A stretch of 64,000 nucleotides of DNA from Theropithecus gelada (Eukaryota; Chordata; Mammalia; Primates; Cercopithecidae). The number at the start of each line of letters is the position of its first letter. Within the stretch, counting starts at the first letter, position 1. The stretch spans positions 69,089,470-69,153,469 of the forward strand of contig NC_037670.1 of NCBI RefSeq assembly GCF_003255815.1, in the 5' to 3' direction. The position numbers and the translations under genes are program-made. This document shows positions 48,301-54,687 of the stretch, one piece after another. The notes beneath the pieces were generated by a model. The model made no database searches, had not been told where the DNA came from, and worked only from the letters and a program-made list of their open reading frames with translations.

Positions 48301-51300
48301 TCCCTCTACAGTGCTCAGCATCCTCTGCTGCCCCTGTCCCTGCCCTGCCCCATCCAATGACCCCAAGTGCTCCTGGCCCTGCTGCAATTGGTTTTCACTC
48401 CCATGCTTCCCTGCTTCACCATGGGTCATCCAAGACCTTCTCGTCACCACATTCAAGGGCTCTTCCTCAGCCACATGCTCCTGGACTTTAGACATGGACA
48501 ACCCTTACCTGGACCTTCTTCAAACTCACTCCTTCCTTTCTTCTCTCACCTCATGCCACCAAGGTTTTCTTTTCACATTTCACTTTCTTTCTTCATTTTG
48601 CCCAAGAGGTGTATATTTCCCAAAGCTCAATCCTCATCCCTCTATTCTTCTCTCTCCCCCATATCCCCAGAGTATGGGGGTCCCTCATTCTCAGGGTTTC
48701 CATGACCACCTCTATGTCAAAGACCACAAGCATCCTGAGCTGTGGGCCATCCTCTCTTCCAAGCCACATTCCCAAGACATTTCAACCTGGTTGTCCCACT
48801 GTGCTCTGGATCTTCATGCTCTGTGCTAAACTCCAATTATCCACCCTTCCTGACGGGCTGTCCTCTGAACTTGTGGGCAAAAGCCAGTAGCTCTAGGAAT
48901 CCTGGCAGCACCCAGTTTGTTTTTTTTTTTTTTGAGACGGAGTCTTGCTCTGTCACCCAGGCTGGAGTGCAGTGGTGCAATCTTGGCTCACTGCAAACTC
49001 CGCTTCCCGGGTTCACGCCATTCTCCTGCCTCAGCCTCCTGAGTAGCTGGGACTACAGGTGCCCGCACCACGCCCGGCTGATTTTTTTTGTATTTTTTAG
49101 TAGAGACGGGGTTTCACCATGTTAGCCAGGATGGTCTCGATCTCCTGACCTCATGATCTGCCTGCCTTGGCCTCTCAAAGTGCTGGGATTACAGGCATGA
49201 GCCACCACGCTCGGCCAACACCCAGTTTTAAATGCTTGGAGTGATTCCTGCATTTAACAAACATCCTGAGATCAAAGGCTGACTGTGGCCAATGGTCCTT
49301 CTGTGCTTTCTCCCTCCAGCCAGTCTCCAGGCCACAACAAGTTTTGCTTGAAAATTTCTGTCATATGATTTCCTTCCTCTACATTTTCACTGACCCTCCC
49401 AAGCTGTGGATTGCATTAGATTACTTAACAGTCTCTGAATCATCCTATCATTTAGGCAACAGACATTTAGTGAAGATAAGCTATGCATGACGCATCAAGC
49501 CACATGCCGTGGGGATGCTAAGATGAGCGAGGAACCCCGACAGCTACAGTCAAAGCGGGAGGGGAAGGTAACAAAAGAAAAGACACATAAATTTAGCGCA
49601 ATGGAAATTCATAAGAGGGAGGTATGACTTCCCGAGAGAGGACTCTGAGAAAACTGTTTGTGCAGTACAAAGGACATTTGAACTGGATGGACGGGATTAG
49701 CTGGATACAGACAAGAACAAAGGCATTAATGGGTCAAAAGCATTGGGGCTTAGATCTCCATTATGCCCCTTAACCCCCTGTGACTTAGAGCAATTGACTT
49801 CTGGGCTGCTGTGTAGCAGATTAACTATATATGTTGAACATGCAGAAAAATGAAGAATGAGATATAAACGATATAAAATGCAATTACATACATTAAAAGT
49901 ATATCAGGCTGGGCATCGTGGCTCATGCCTGTAATCCCAGCACTTTGGGAGGTCGAGACAGGTAGGTCACTTGAAGTCAGGAGTTCAAGACCAGCCCGGC
50001 CAACATGGCAAAACTCTGTCTCTACTAAAAAAAACAAAAATTAGGTGGCGCGGTGGCCCACTCCTGTAATCCCAGCTACTCAGGAGGCTGAGGCTGAAGA
50101 ATTGCTTGAAACGGGAGGTGGAGGTTGCAGTGAGCTGGGATCACACCACTGCACTCTAGCCTGGGCGACAAGGGTAAGACTGTTTCAGGAAAAAAAAAAA
50201 AAGTATATCACACAGGAGGTGATATATGTTGCCAGGGGTCAGTAGCAAGGGGAGGTTGTGCCTATAAAGGGGCAACACAAGGGAATGTTTTGGGGTGAGG
50301 TTCTGCATCCTGACATCCTGGGGTGATGGTTATGCATGTGTTTTAATGGGTAAACCTGTACACCAAAAAAAAAAAAGAGGCAATTTTACTGCATATAAAT
50401 GTTTTTGTTTGTTTGTTTGTTTGTTGAGGCAGTCTTGCTCTGTAGCCCAGGCTGGAGTGCAATGGCACGATCTTGGCTCATTGCAACCTCTGCCTCCTGG
50501 GTTGAAGTGATTCTCCTGCCTCAGCCTCCCGAGTAACTGGGATTATAGGCATGTGCCACCACGCCTAATTTTTGTATTTTTAGTAGAGATGGGGTTTTGC
50601 CATGTTGGCCAGGCTGGTCTCAAACTCCTGACCTCAGGTGATCCGCCTGCCTCAGCCTTCCAAGGTGCTGGGATTATAGGCATGAGCCACAGCACCCAGC
50701 TTACTGTATATAAATTTAGAAGGTATTTGCACAAAAACAAAATTTTTCATGAACATACATAAATAAAAAAGGAAAAACACTTAATTCATTAGAATAGTTG
50801 TCTTTGGCAGAGTGAGAATGGGGATGGAGAAAAAAGGAATAAAAAATAAGTAAGTCTGAGAGCAGAGCCTTGCACAGCACAACAGAGGCAATGTGTCAGG
50901 AACTGGGCGTGTAGACCATCCCTGTGCCTGAGGTCTCTTCCCCCTGCCTTCTAAAAGGGAGAGGGAATGACCTAGAGGAGGGTGAGGAAAGCAAAGGAGA
51001 AGAAAAGAATTAGTGAGGAAGTGATGAGGAGGCAGGAAGTAGGGTAAGGAAGGGACAGACTGGAAAGTTATGGTGGTCCCAATTAGTGGTAAGTTCCATG
51101 AGCATGAGTACCACACTTACATTTTTACCATTACAGACATCAAGCCAGGTCTAGAGACTGGCACAGTGTGGTGTCACATAAATTTTGGTGACTACATCAA
51201 GGCAATAACAGGATTTACAGCCTTGGTCACTGGCTGCTGGCGTGTGGGAACAGTGAGGGGACTGGAGCGCCAGGCCGATGGATGGCCCTTCGAGGAGGAG

Positions 51301-54300
51301 CAGATTTGGGGCAAGTGAAAGCAGCAAGTCCAGCCTGAGTTATAACAGGCTTGGGGTCCCTGTGGCAGCTCTGACTGAGATGAGTGACAGGCTGCTGGAC
51401 GTCCATGTCTGGAGCTGAGGAGGTACCTGTGTGAACAGATCCATCTGGGACTTTCCCAAACACACAACTGACAAGAAAAGCTGTGGGAGCAGATGAGCTC
51501 CCAGGGCAGCAGGCAGGGTGCTGGGAAACAGACTCCCAAGGAGTAGGGAGAAGAGGAGCCTAAGAGAGACTCTGAGAAGTGGTCTGAGAAACAGGAAGAA
51601 ACCTTGGGGTATCAAGGGGACATTTCAAGAAAAGTGTGGTCAATAGTGTCAAATGCTTAAGGAAAAAGTTTCTGCAAAATTTGGTAATGTGGGGCTCACT
51701 GGTACCTTCCCATGAGAAGTAGAGCAGTGAGAACACAGTCAGACTGCAGTGGGACTGGACAGAAAAGAGAAGGAAGAAGGCAGTCTGACACCAAGGGACA
51801 GATGTGTAAGGAACAGCCAGGCACAGTGGCTCATGCCTGTAATCCCAGCACTTTGGGAGGCCGAGGCGGGAGGATCACTTGAGGTCAGGAGTTCAAGACC
51901 AGCCTGGCTAACATAGTGAAACCCCATCTCTACTAAAAATACAAAAATTACCCAGGTGTGGTGGTGCTCCTGTAATCCCAGCTACTTGGTAGGCTGAAGT
52001 GGGAGAATGGCATGAACCCGGGAGGCAGAGGTTGCAGTGAGCAGAGATCACGCCACTGTACTCCAGGCTGGGTGACAGAGTGAGGCTCTATCACAAGAAA
52101 AATAAAAAATAAAAAAAAAAAAATATATATATATATGTGTGTGTGTGTGTAAGGAACAGCAAAGGAGGACCCAAGTCTAGGAATGTTCTTACAAGGTTAA
52201 GAGGAAAAGCCATCAAAGAGGACAGAAGAGATCACTGATGACTGATGGAACTGCTCCTAGACCAGGGTGTATAAGCTTAATATTAATGCAAAGCTTCCAT
52301 TGTTTCTTTAGAACTTAAAAGACCCTAAGAATTAGAGCAAGCCACAGGGTGAGCCACAGGGGCCTTCAGATAAGGAGGTCAGAGGCACAAGAAAGTGGTT
52401 ACCAGAAGTCAGCCCCAAGTGGAGCAGGGCTGGTCGAGATAACGTAATAGGGAGACTTACTTTTGGTTGTTTTCCATTCTGTAGTCTGAGTTTTGCGGTA
52501 TGAACATGTATCTACATTATTACAAGATACATTTTTATAAAATTTGCAGGGATCATCATTGACCCTGACAAGACTCATTTCAGTATATAATATGGGAAAA
52601 GAAACCAGACCGCAACAGGCTGAGAATGACCCAGGGAAGAGAAAATGGAGAAATTAACTGCAGGTATCTTTTTCGAGAAGCTTGCCTTGCAGGGGATGAG
52701 AAAGATAGGATAACAGTCACTTGACAAGATGTGAGGTGTTGTTTTGTTCTGAAGAAAGCATTTTGAAATATTGATGAGAAAGAGGTAGTGGGAATTAGGT
52801 TAATGATGCAGATGGCAAAGGAGATAACTAAGGAGCCAGCACAAGGTCTGAGCAGGCAGGAGTGTGCAGTTTCAGAGCAGGAGAAGGGTACACCATCACC
52901 AGGTGATATGGTTATGCTTTGTGTCCCCACCCAAATCTCGTCTTGAATTGTAATCCCCATAATCCCCGTGTGTCAAGGGAGGAGCCAGGTGGAAGTAACT
53001 GAATCACGGGGGCGGTTCCCCCCATGCTGTTCTCATGATAGTGAGTGAGCTCTCACGAGATCTGATGGTTTTATAAGGGGGTCTTCCCCCTTCACTCAGC
53101 ACTTCTCCTTCCTGCCACCTTGTGAAGAAGGTGCCTTGCTTTCCCTTTGCCTTCCACCATAACTGTTAAGTTTCCTGAGTCCTCCCCAGCCATGCTGAAC
53201 TGTGAGTCTATTAAACCTCTTTCCTTTTTAAATTACTCATTCTTGGGCAGTTCTTTATAGCAGCATGAAAATGGACCAGGAATGTCTCATACCAGAGAGG
53301 GATACATACCCCTTTCTCCTTTCCATACCCAGCCCTGGGGCATGGGGGAAGCTGCTCCAGGATGGGCCTGAGTAGTTGAAGCCAAACACAAAATCCCTGC
53401 TCCTCAGACACACTATGGTCCAGGACCTGATTCTGGCCAATAAGACCGAAGGTGGCATTTGATGGGGCTTCAAAAAAAGGCTCCCACTCCCCTGAAGGAG
53501 TGGCCGGAAGCCACTTCTTCGTGCTGATGAAAGGGAATGCGAACATGTGTGGCCCCAACTGCCACTGCAGCCATCCTGCTACCACATGGGCACCTGCCCT
53601 AGGATGTAACCAACAGCTGGATGGAGAGCAGAGGTGAAAAGCTCCTGGATCCTTGAGGAGGTCACTGAGCCGCAGGATCGACCAGCCCTGAGGCCTGCCC
53701 TTCACCTGGACTTCCAGGAAAAAGGCACATTAACTCAGGCTTTCTGGTGTTCACAACTTGGAACTCTCACTGACAAGCATCCCTTGCACTGTGACAGGAG
53801 GAATAGGACTAATGGAGAGGCAGGAATGGAGGGAGATGATGTCAGATGGAATGTTTACATTTTCCTCTGTAAAATGAAAAGGGATCCTGATGCTAAGAGT
53901 GAGGGGGACCTTCGAGGAGGACAGAGCTTAGGGAGAGGGATGAAACCTGGAGCTGGGGGTTCAGGGCACTGGCAAGGAGCTGCTTAGAGTGACAGGGGGC
54001 CTGGCGGGTGGTGCTGAGCACCAGATAAGGACGCTGAGACATCTGCCAGCTGCAAACAGCACAAGGCTGTGCCACTCACCAAAGACCTCCCTCTTGTGGG
54101 GACGGCCTCTGTGTTTGCCATGCGGATGGACAGGACAAGTGGGAAAAGCATAGTGGGCATCAGCACAGCAGTGGTTGAAGTGATGAACCCCAAGGTCTAG
54201 GCTCCACTTGGAAGGGAGTGAACAGAGGAAGGGGCTGATGGATGAAACAAAAGGAAAAAACAAAGGGATGAGGAGCTAGACATCTCCATGCATCAAATAA

Positions 54301-54687
54301 CTGAAAGTGAGAGCACCAAGGAGACAATGCAGAGAAAGTGTTTCCAGAATAACACAAAGCAGGGATCTGGGCCCAGCAACCCCCATGCCCCACTACTAGC
54401 CAGAACTAGGAGTGTTGTTTCAGGATTAGCTGCAGTGGGTAAGTTTGAATGAAGCCAGACAGACACGGATAAGAACTCAGAGGGGCCTAGTTCTTCCTGC
54501 GTCACTCAGAACCACGTGCACATCAGTAGACTGGAGGGGAAGTGTTCTCAAGTTTGTGCTGATGTTTCTGAAAGGGAATGGAGACCCTGCAAAGGAGAAA
54601 TGAAGGACACAGTAAGAAAAGCATCCCTTAAACTGGTCTTTGTAAAGAACTCACCTCTGTATTCATCTTGGTCTCTTCCTTCGGTCA
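23412..54687 (-). CDS. BLVRA: BLVRA, biliverdin reductase A (complete coding sequence, 7 exons seen)
   Basis: Cytosolic NAD(P)H-dependent enzyme that reduces biliverdin IXalpha to bilirubin, the step after heme oxygenase. Coding pieces on the minus strand, in order: 54666-54655, 43437-43316, 40103-39984, 38638-38541, 30597-30490, 27133-26962, 23780-23522. Lengths 12+122+120+98+108+172+259 = 891, exactly 296 codons plus stop, the family length. Every intron is GT-AG and all phases join without a shift. The N-terminal Rossmann motif GVGRAG is in the second coding exon; the C-terminus ends CCSRK. No stop or frameshift was seen, so I call it intact. Compared with the human protein as I recall it, residue 3 is Thr (Ala), AAYIC replaces VAYIC, and LSLVCATL replaces LSLVSATL. 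The 31-kb body carries only repeats in its introns. The 5' non-coding exon and promoter are not visible and probably lie past 64 kb. Confidence 0.97.
23434..23439 (-). promoter_or_regulatory. BLVRA polyadenylation signal (ATTAAA)
   Basis: ATTAAA, the commonest variant of AATAAA, lies about 85 bases after the BLVRA stop on the minus strand. No AATAAA lies nearer the stop. Cleavage is expected 12-25 bases further. Confidence 0.7.
23998..24305 (-). mobile_element. Alu (minus), BLVRA last intron
   Basis: T-run to GCACCTGGCC; antisense on the plus strand, so sense relative to BLVRA. First repeat upstream of the last exon. Confidence 0.9.
24471..24762 (-). mobile_element. Alu (minus)
   Basis: T-run to CCGTTTCCGGC; TCTC(A/G)TGTCCTT flanks on both sides are the target duplication. 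Confidence 0.9.
24931..25068 (+). mobile_element. Alu fragment (plus), internally deleted
   Basis: GGCCAGGCGTGGAGGCTGATG joins the start to the mid-left arm, then ends in AAATAAATAAATAA. Confidence 0.8.
25214..25528 (+). mobile_element. Alu (plus)
   Basis: GGCCGGGTGCAGTGG to A-tail and (GA)n; AGAGTCAG on both sides. Confidence 0.92.
25529..26330. other. BLVRA intron, no feature recognised
   Basis: No exon or clear repeat; contains the ordinary mixed-composition intron sequence between two Alus. Confidence 0.5.
26331..26648 (-). mobile_element. Alu (minus)
   Basis: Starts with a (CTTT)n/T tract; AGTTAAC(A/G)TAATTT flanks on both sides are the target duplication. Confidence 0.92.
26660..26800 (+). 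mobile_element. MIR fragment
   Basis: GACTTGTGTGACTTAGGCAA and CACAGGGCTGCTGAGAGGAT follow the MIR core and tail order. Confidence 0.65.
26962..27133 (-). CDS. BLVRA: BLVRA exon 7
   Basis: 172 bases reading AGPLEEERFGFPAFSGISRL, TWLVSLFGELSLVCATLEER and KEDQYMKMTVCLETEKK. Acceptor GATTTCCCACAG, donor GTAAGTCA. Part of the C-terminal sheet domain that forms the substrate face and dimer interface. Cys in LSLVCATL differs from the Ser I remember in human. Confidence 0.95.
27134..27772. other. BLVRA intron with (AC)n microsatellite
   Basis: Includes a compound AT/AC microsatellite at about 27446-27535, with (AC) about 27479-27505. Otherwise no feature recognised. Confidence 0.6.
27773..28003 (+). 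mobile_element. Alu (plus), 3' truncated
   Basis: GGCCAGGCATGGTAGC to GGTTGCAGTAAGCC; the right end is replaced by the next Alu. Confidence 0.88.
28009..28322 (+). mobile_element. Alu (plus), old
   Basis: GGCCGAGTACGGTAGC start, diverged right arm, tail turned into (AT)n. Confidence 0.88.
28333..28640 (+). mobile_element. Young AluY, Old World monkey type (plus)
   Basis: GGCCGGGCGCGGTGGCTCAA start, GCTGAGATCCGGCCACTG signature, long pure A-tail. Target duplication AAGAGTATTGGTG on both sides. Very few differences from its subfamily, so a recent insertion. Confidence 0.96.
28641..28961. other. BLVRA intron, AT-rich, no feature
   Basis: AT-rich stretch without recognised repeat or exon. Confidence 0.5.
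28962..29268 (-). mobile_element. Alu (minus)
   Basis: (GTTT)n head to GTGCCCAGCC; TCTAGTTCTT/CTAGTTCTT flanks. Confidence 0.9.
29310..29475 (+). mobile_element. MIR fragment
   Basis: Order of GAGCTTCAGTTTATCTGTA, AATGGGGGTGGTGAATACC and TTGTCATATGGATTAAGAT matches the MIR 3' half. Confidence 0.65.
29476..29803. other. BLVRA intron, no feature recognised
   Basis: No exon or repeat identified between a MIR and an Alu. Confidence 0.5.
29804..30090 (+). mobile_element. Alu (plus), old
   Basis: GCTGGGTACGGTGGC start; a diverged older subfamily with small deletions. Confidence 0.88.
30490..30597 (-). CDS. BLVRA: BLVRA exon 6
   Basis: 108 bases reading KVLHEEHVELLMEEFAFLKK then EVVGKDLLKGSLLFT. 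Acceptor GTCATTACAG, donor GTCAGTGC. It leads into the C-terminal beta-sheet domain. Flanked by Alus in both introns. Confidence 0.96.
30807..31112 (+). mobile_element. Alu (plus)
   Basis: GGCCAGGCACAGTAGC to an (AAAAAG)n tail; GAAATGAATGAAATGAA-type flank repeated after the tail. Confidence 0.9.
31288..31565 (+). mobile_element. Alu (plus)
   Basis: GGCCAGGCATGATAGC start; right end shortened before the tail. Confidence 0.9.
31566..32809. other. BLVRA intron, mostly unrecognised
   Basis: Holds a short local duplication at about 31935-32020 (GGCACAAAATG(G)CTTTGCAA twice) and a short (CA)n near 32230. No exon-like sequence in frame with BLVRA. Confidence 0.5.
32810..33110 (-). mobile_element. 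Alu (minus)
   Basis: T-run, GAGATGGAGTCTCGCTC to GTGCCTGGC; complete antisense dimer. Confidence 0.9.
33140..33427 (+). mobile_element. LINE-1 3' end fragment
   Basis: TGGGACAACTGGTGAAATTT, GAGGTTTGAGGATTAGATTG and GTCCGGATTTTGATGGTTGT follow the sense 3' UTR order of old L1M elements. Confidence 0.55.
33428..33960 (+). mobile_element. Tigger1-type DNA transposon fragment, split by an Alu
   Basis: CATACCTCAGAGATT, CCAGACCACCACAATAAAGT and GCATATACAAATTATGTTTA match the 5' end of Tigger1. The next words, AAAAAATGCTACCATCTGA, follow on the far side of the Alu at about 33938. Confidence 0.75.
33631..33935 (+). mobile_element. Alu (plus) within Tigger1
   Basis: GAGCTGGGCATGGTGG to an impure A-tail. 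Confidence 0.9.
33961..34860 (-). mobile_element. LINE-1 (antisense), 3' UTR and ORF2 pieces
   Basis: Plus strand shows the antisense L1 words GATTTGCATTTCTACAAGGA, TTTGCCCATTTTAAAATCAG and TTCTGGATATTGGTTTCTTA. A minus ORF at 34678-34442 includes SKEIESVIKHLPIKKSLKPD and GFTGEFYQVFQ, an L1 reverse-transcriptase stretch. Internal deletion near 34.55 kb. Confidence 0.8.
34861..35162 (-). mobile_element. AluY-like (minus)
   Basis: T-run to GCGCCTGGCC, inserted in the L1. Confidence 0.92.
35163..35492 (-). mobile_element. Alu (minus), head-to-tail with the previous one
   Basis: 28-base T-run to GTGCCCAGC. A 20-base internal repeat CACCACAACCTCC/GCTCACC near 35245-35285. Confidence 0.92.
35493..35798 (-). 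mobile_element. LINE-1 ORF2 (antisense) continued
   Basis: TTTATGGATTTTCTTCAAAA and TGCTTTCATTACATCTCATC are antisense L1 ORF2 words; same copy as 33961-34860. Confidence 0.7.
35799..36062 (-). mobile_element. Alu (minus), left end lost
   Basis: CAGAGTCTCACTCTG to GAGATTACAGGCACAATC; cut short by the next Alu. Confidence 0.88.
36063..36385 (-). mobile_element. Alu (minus)
   Basis: Starts with a (TTTA)n tract, ends CACACCCGAC; CACAATCT(A/G)T flanks on both sides are the target duplication. Confidence 0.9.
36386..36576 (-). mobile_element. LINE-1 (antisense) segment
   Basis: AT-rich segment in line with the surrounding antisense L1 pieces; weak individual evidence. Confidence 0.45.
36577..36875 (-). 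mobile_element. Alu (minus)
   Basis: Starts ATTTATTTAGAGAGAG and ends GCGCCTGGCC; AAAGTGAT(A/T)TAT flanks. Confidence 0.9.
36876..37075 (-). mobile_element. Old LINE-1 (antisense) segment
   Basis: CTTTAGCATTTCCTGTAGGG and AACTCACTTGGTTTTTGTTT are well-known antisense L1M words. Continues after the Alu cluster at 37830. Confidence 0.7.
37076..37366 (-). mobile_element. Alu (minus)
   Basis: GAGACAGGGTCTCACTCTG to GTGCCCAGC. Left flank GTCTGGGCAAGTCTT is repeated as GTCTGGGAAAGTCTT at about 37829. Confidence 0.9.
37405..37717 (+). mobile_element. Alu (plus)
   Basis: GCCGGGTGCAGTGG to a 24-base A-tail, inserted inside the antisense Alu cluster. Confidence 0.9.
37728..37829 (-). mobile_element. 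Alu left-arm fragment (minus)
   Basis: GTAGAAACAGGGTCTTATTA to CTGCGCCTGG. Confidence 0.8.
37890..38110 (+). mobile_element. MIR-like fragment
   Basis: GGATTTGATTCAAATCTC and TTAGCTTCGTGATCTGG resemble the MIR core, with GTTTCCAAGTTCCTAGCAT(A) as tail. Diverged. Confidence 0.5.
38541..38638 (-). CDS. BLVRA: BLVRA exon 5, conserved KHVLVEYPM motif
   Basis: 98 bases reading QFLNAGKHVLVEYPMTLSLA followed by AAQELWELAEQK. The EYP tyrosine is in the conserved active-site motif of GFO/IDH/MocA-type reductases and corresponds to Tyr97 of the rat enzyme as I recall it. Acceptor GTACCAAAG, donor GTAATGTA. A GCGGCCGC octamer (CpG-rich) lies inside the exon. Confidence 0.96.
38860..39310 (+). mobile_element. 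LINE-2 3' end
   Basis: CATTCATTTATTCAACTAAG, then GAAAAGATTTCACTAAGG and GACCATGAAGGACC follow the LINE-2 3' order. Confidence 0.6.
39311..39983. other. BLVRA intron, no feature recognised
   Basis: No exon or clear repeat; AT-rich toward 39.78 kb. Confidence 0.5.
39984..40103 (-). CDS. BLVRA: BLVRA exon 4
   Basis: 120 bases completing the split Arg codon, then RELGSIDGVQQISLEDAL and SSQEVEAAYICSESSSHEDYI, ending in a split Arg codon. Acceptor CTGAAATAG, donor GTGGGTTT. The segment belongs to the Rossmann domain that positions the cofactor. The Ala in EVEAAY differs from the Val I recall in human. Confidence 0.95.
40383..40690 (+). mobile_element. Alu (plus)
   Basis: GCTGGGCGCAGTGGCTCAAG to AATAATATAAGATAAAAATAA-type tail. 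Confidence 0.92.
40883..40912 (+). repeat. (GT)n microsatellite
   Basis: About 13 GT units with one CT interruption. Confidence 0.9.
41325..41620 (+). mobile_element. LINE-2 3' end with (AC)n inside
   Basis: TTGTTTGCCTATTATGTACT AGGCGCTG-type opening and CTTTCAATGAGCTCAGTCTG, then GGCTTCCTGGGGAGG, are LINE-2 words in order. The (AC) run 41434-41472 sits in the middle. Confidence 0.65.
41434..41472 (+). repeat. (AC)n microsatellite
   Basis: About 19 perfect AC units, likely polymorphic. Confidence 0.95.
41621..42173. other. BLVRA intron, no feature recognised
   Basis: No exon; overlapping short ORFs without motifs on both strands. Confidence 0.5.
42174..42291 (+). repeat. 58-bp tandem duplication
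   Basis: Two units with period 58; shared words AAATGATGTTA(C/T)ACAGGATTAGTCTG. Followed by (GT)n at 42291-42321. Confidence 0.8.
42424..42731 (+). mobile_element. Alu (plus)
   Basis: GGCTGGGTGTGGTGG to A-tail; AAAGTGGAAG/AAAAGTGAGG flanks. Confidence 0.9.
42775..42985 (+). mobile_element. MIR
   Basis: CCAGCTGTGTGACCTCAGGC, AGATTACTTAACCTTTCCAT and TTATCTGTAAACTGGGGGG are the MIR core and 3' words, well kept. Confidence 0.85.
42986..43315. other. BLVRA intron, no feature recognised
   Basis: Ordinary intron sequence up to the donor of the Rossmann-loop exon. Confidence 0.5.
43316..43437 (-). CDS. BLVRA: BLVRA exon 3, Rossmann-fold nucleotide-binding segment
   Basis: Reads PERKFGVVVVGVGRAG..., then an RMRDLRNPHPSSAF stretch, ending GFVS plus two bases of the next Arg codon. 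The GxGxxG dinucleotide-binding loop (GVGRAG) is intact. Acceptor TTGTGTTTCAG, donor GTGGCTCA. The 122-base length gives a phase-2 end that matches the following exon. Confidence 0.96.
43438..44119. other. BLVRA intron, no feature recognised
   Basis: Intron 5' of the exon at 43.4 kb; no repeat identified. Confidence 0.5.
44120..44420 (+). mobile_element. Alu (plus)
   Basis: CTGGGCGTGGTGGC to a 20-base A-tail; AATTATCT(C/G)CATGCA flanks are the target duplication. Confidence 0.92.
44615..45620 (-). mobile_element. Old LINE-1 (antisense), about 1 kb of ORF2
   Basis: TTATTGATTTCTCATTTAAT, CACTGTGGTTAGAGAACATT, TTATGATCCTTGATGTGGTC and CTTGTAGGCAGCACATAGTT are antisense L1M ORF2 words in continuous order. 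Confidence 0.85.
45621..46421. other. BLVRA intron, unassigned
   Basis: The first 350 bases are GC-richer than the L1 before them and contain no repeat I recognise; the rest is AT-rich. No open frame of interest. Confidence 0.4.
46422..46739 (+). mobile_element. Alu (plus)
   Basis: GGCCAGGTGCAGGGGC to an (A)nC tail; AAGATATG(G/A)G flanks. Confidence 0.9.
46740..47629. other. BLVRA intron, no feature recognised
   Basis: No exon or clear repeat; possible start of the old L1 3' end at its right edge. Confidence 0.45.
47630..47945 (+). mobile_element. Old LINE-1 3' end-like fragment
   Basis: Words such as GATGGAAACAGTCTATATGT, TATTACACGGCTATAAA and AGCAAAGGACAGGCTAGTGT follow the old L1M 3' UTR order. 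Diverged. Confidence 0.5.
48240..48900 (+). mobile_element. LINE-2 ORF2 relic (reverse-transcriptase region)
   Basis: CCCAAAGCTCAATCCTC corresponds to the LINE-2 RT motif PQGSVLGP in degraded form, and GACATTTCAACCTGGTTGTC, CTGTGCTAAACTCCAATTA to its following part. A 194-codon ORF here is in a different frame, so it is chance openness. Confidence 0.6.
48919..49216 (-). mobile_element. AluY-like (minus)
   Basis: T-run to ACGCTCGGCC; (C)ACCCAGTTT flanks are the target duplication. Confidence 0.93.
49450..49680 (+). mobile_element. LINE-2 3' end fragment
   Basis: GGCAACAGACATTTAGTG, GGGGATGCTAAGATGAGC and GACTTCCCGAGAGAGGACTC resemble LINE-2 3' words. Confidence 0.5.
49908..50204 (+). mobile_element. 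Alu (plus)
   Basis: GGCTGGGCATCGTGG to A-tail; AAGTATATCA on both sides. Confidence 0.92.
50401..50700 (-). mobile_element. Alu (minus)
   Basis: (GTTT)n head to AGCACCCAGC; ACTG(C/T)ATATAAAT flanks. Confidence 0.92.
50701..51816. other. BLVRA intron, mostly unrecognised
   Basis: About 51080-51190 may be a worn LINE-2 or MIR end (AGACTGGCACAGTGTGGTG). No exon-like sequence fits the BLVRA frame. Confidence 0.4.
51817..52150 (+). mobile_element. Alu (plus) with AT/GT-expanded tail
   Basis: AGCCAGGCACAGTGG to A-tail followed by (AT)n(GT)n; GTGTAAGGAACAG on both sides. Confidence 0.92.
52151..52898. other. BLVRA intron, no feature recognised
   Basis: No exon or clear repeat before the THE1/MST LTR. 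Confidence 0.5.
52904..53275 (+). mobile_element. THE1/MST-type MaLR solo LTR
   Basis: TGATATGGTTATGCTTTGTG start, ATCTGATGGTTTTATAAGGG (TATA-like), CCAGCCATGCTGAACTGTGA near the end. 5-bp duplication CCAGG at 52899-52903 and 53276-53280, the size made by ERVL-MaLR. 372 bases, no internal sequence. Confidence 0.92.
53281..54654. other. BLVRA intron next to the start-codon exon
   Basis: No repeat recognised for certain and no exon. Overlapping chance ORFs on both strands, the longest 164 codons, run across the MaLR LTR. Confidence 0.5.
54655..54687 (-). CDS. BLVRA: BLVRA start-codon exon (probably exon 2)
   Basis: A 33-base exon: 21 bases of 5' UTR, then ATGAATACAGAG (MNTE, 54666-54655). The acceptor TCTTTACAG lies just above 54687 and the donor GTGAGTTC begins at 54654. 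The start was placed because these 12 bases bring the joined CDS to exactly 297 codons including the stop and continue into CCC-GAG-AGG of the next exon. The ATG context is CCAAGATGA. The short coding stretch would be missed by ORF finding. Confidence 0.93.

Noticed and set aside
48245..48829. 194-codon plus-strand ORF
   Set aside because: Lies on a LINE-2 relic in a frame different from the LINE-2 RT frame; no domain and no start or splice context.
53211..53705. 164-codon minus-strand ORF
   Set aside because: Begins in unique intron DNA and runs into the antisense of a MaLR LTR; chance openness.
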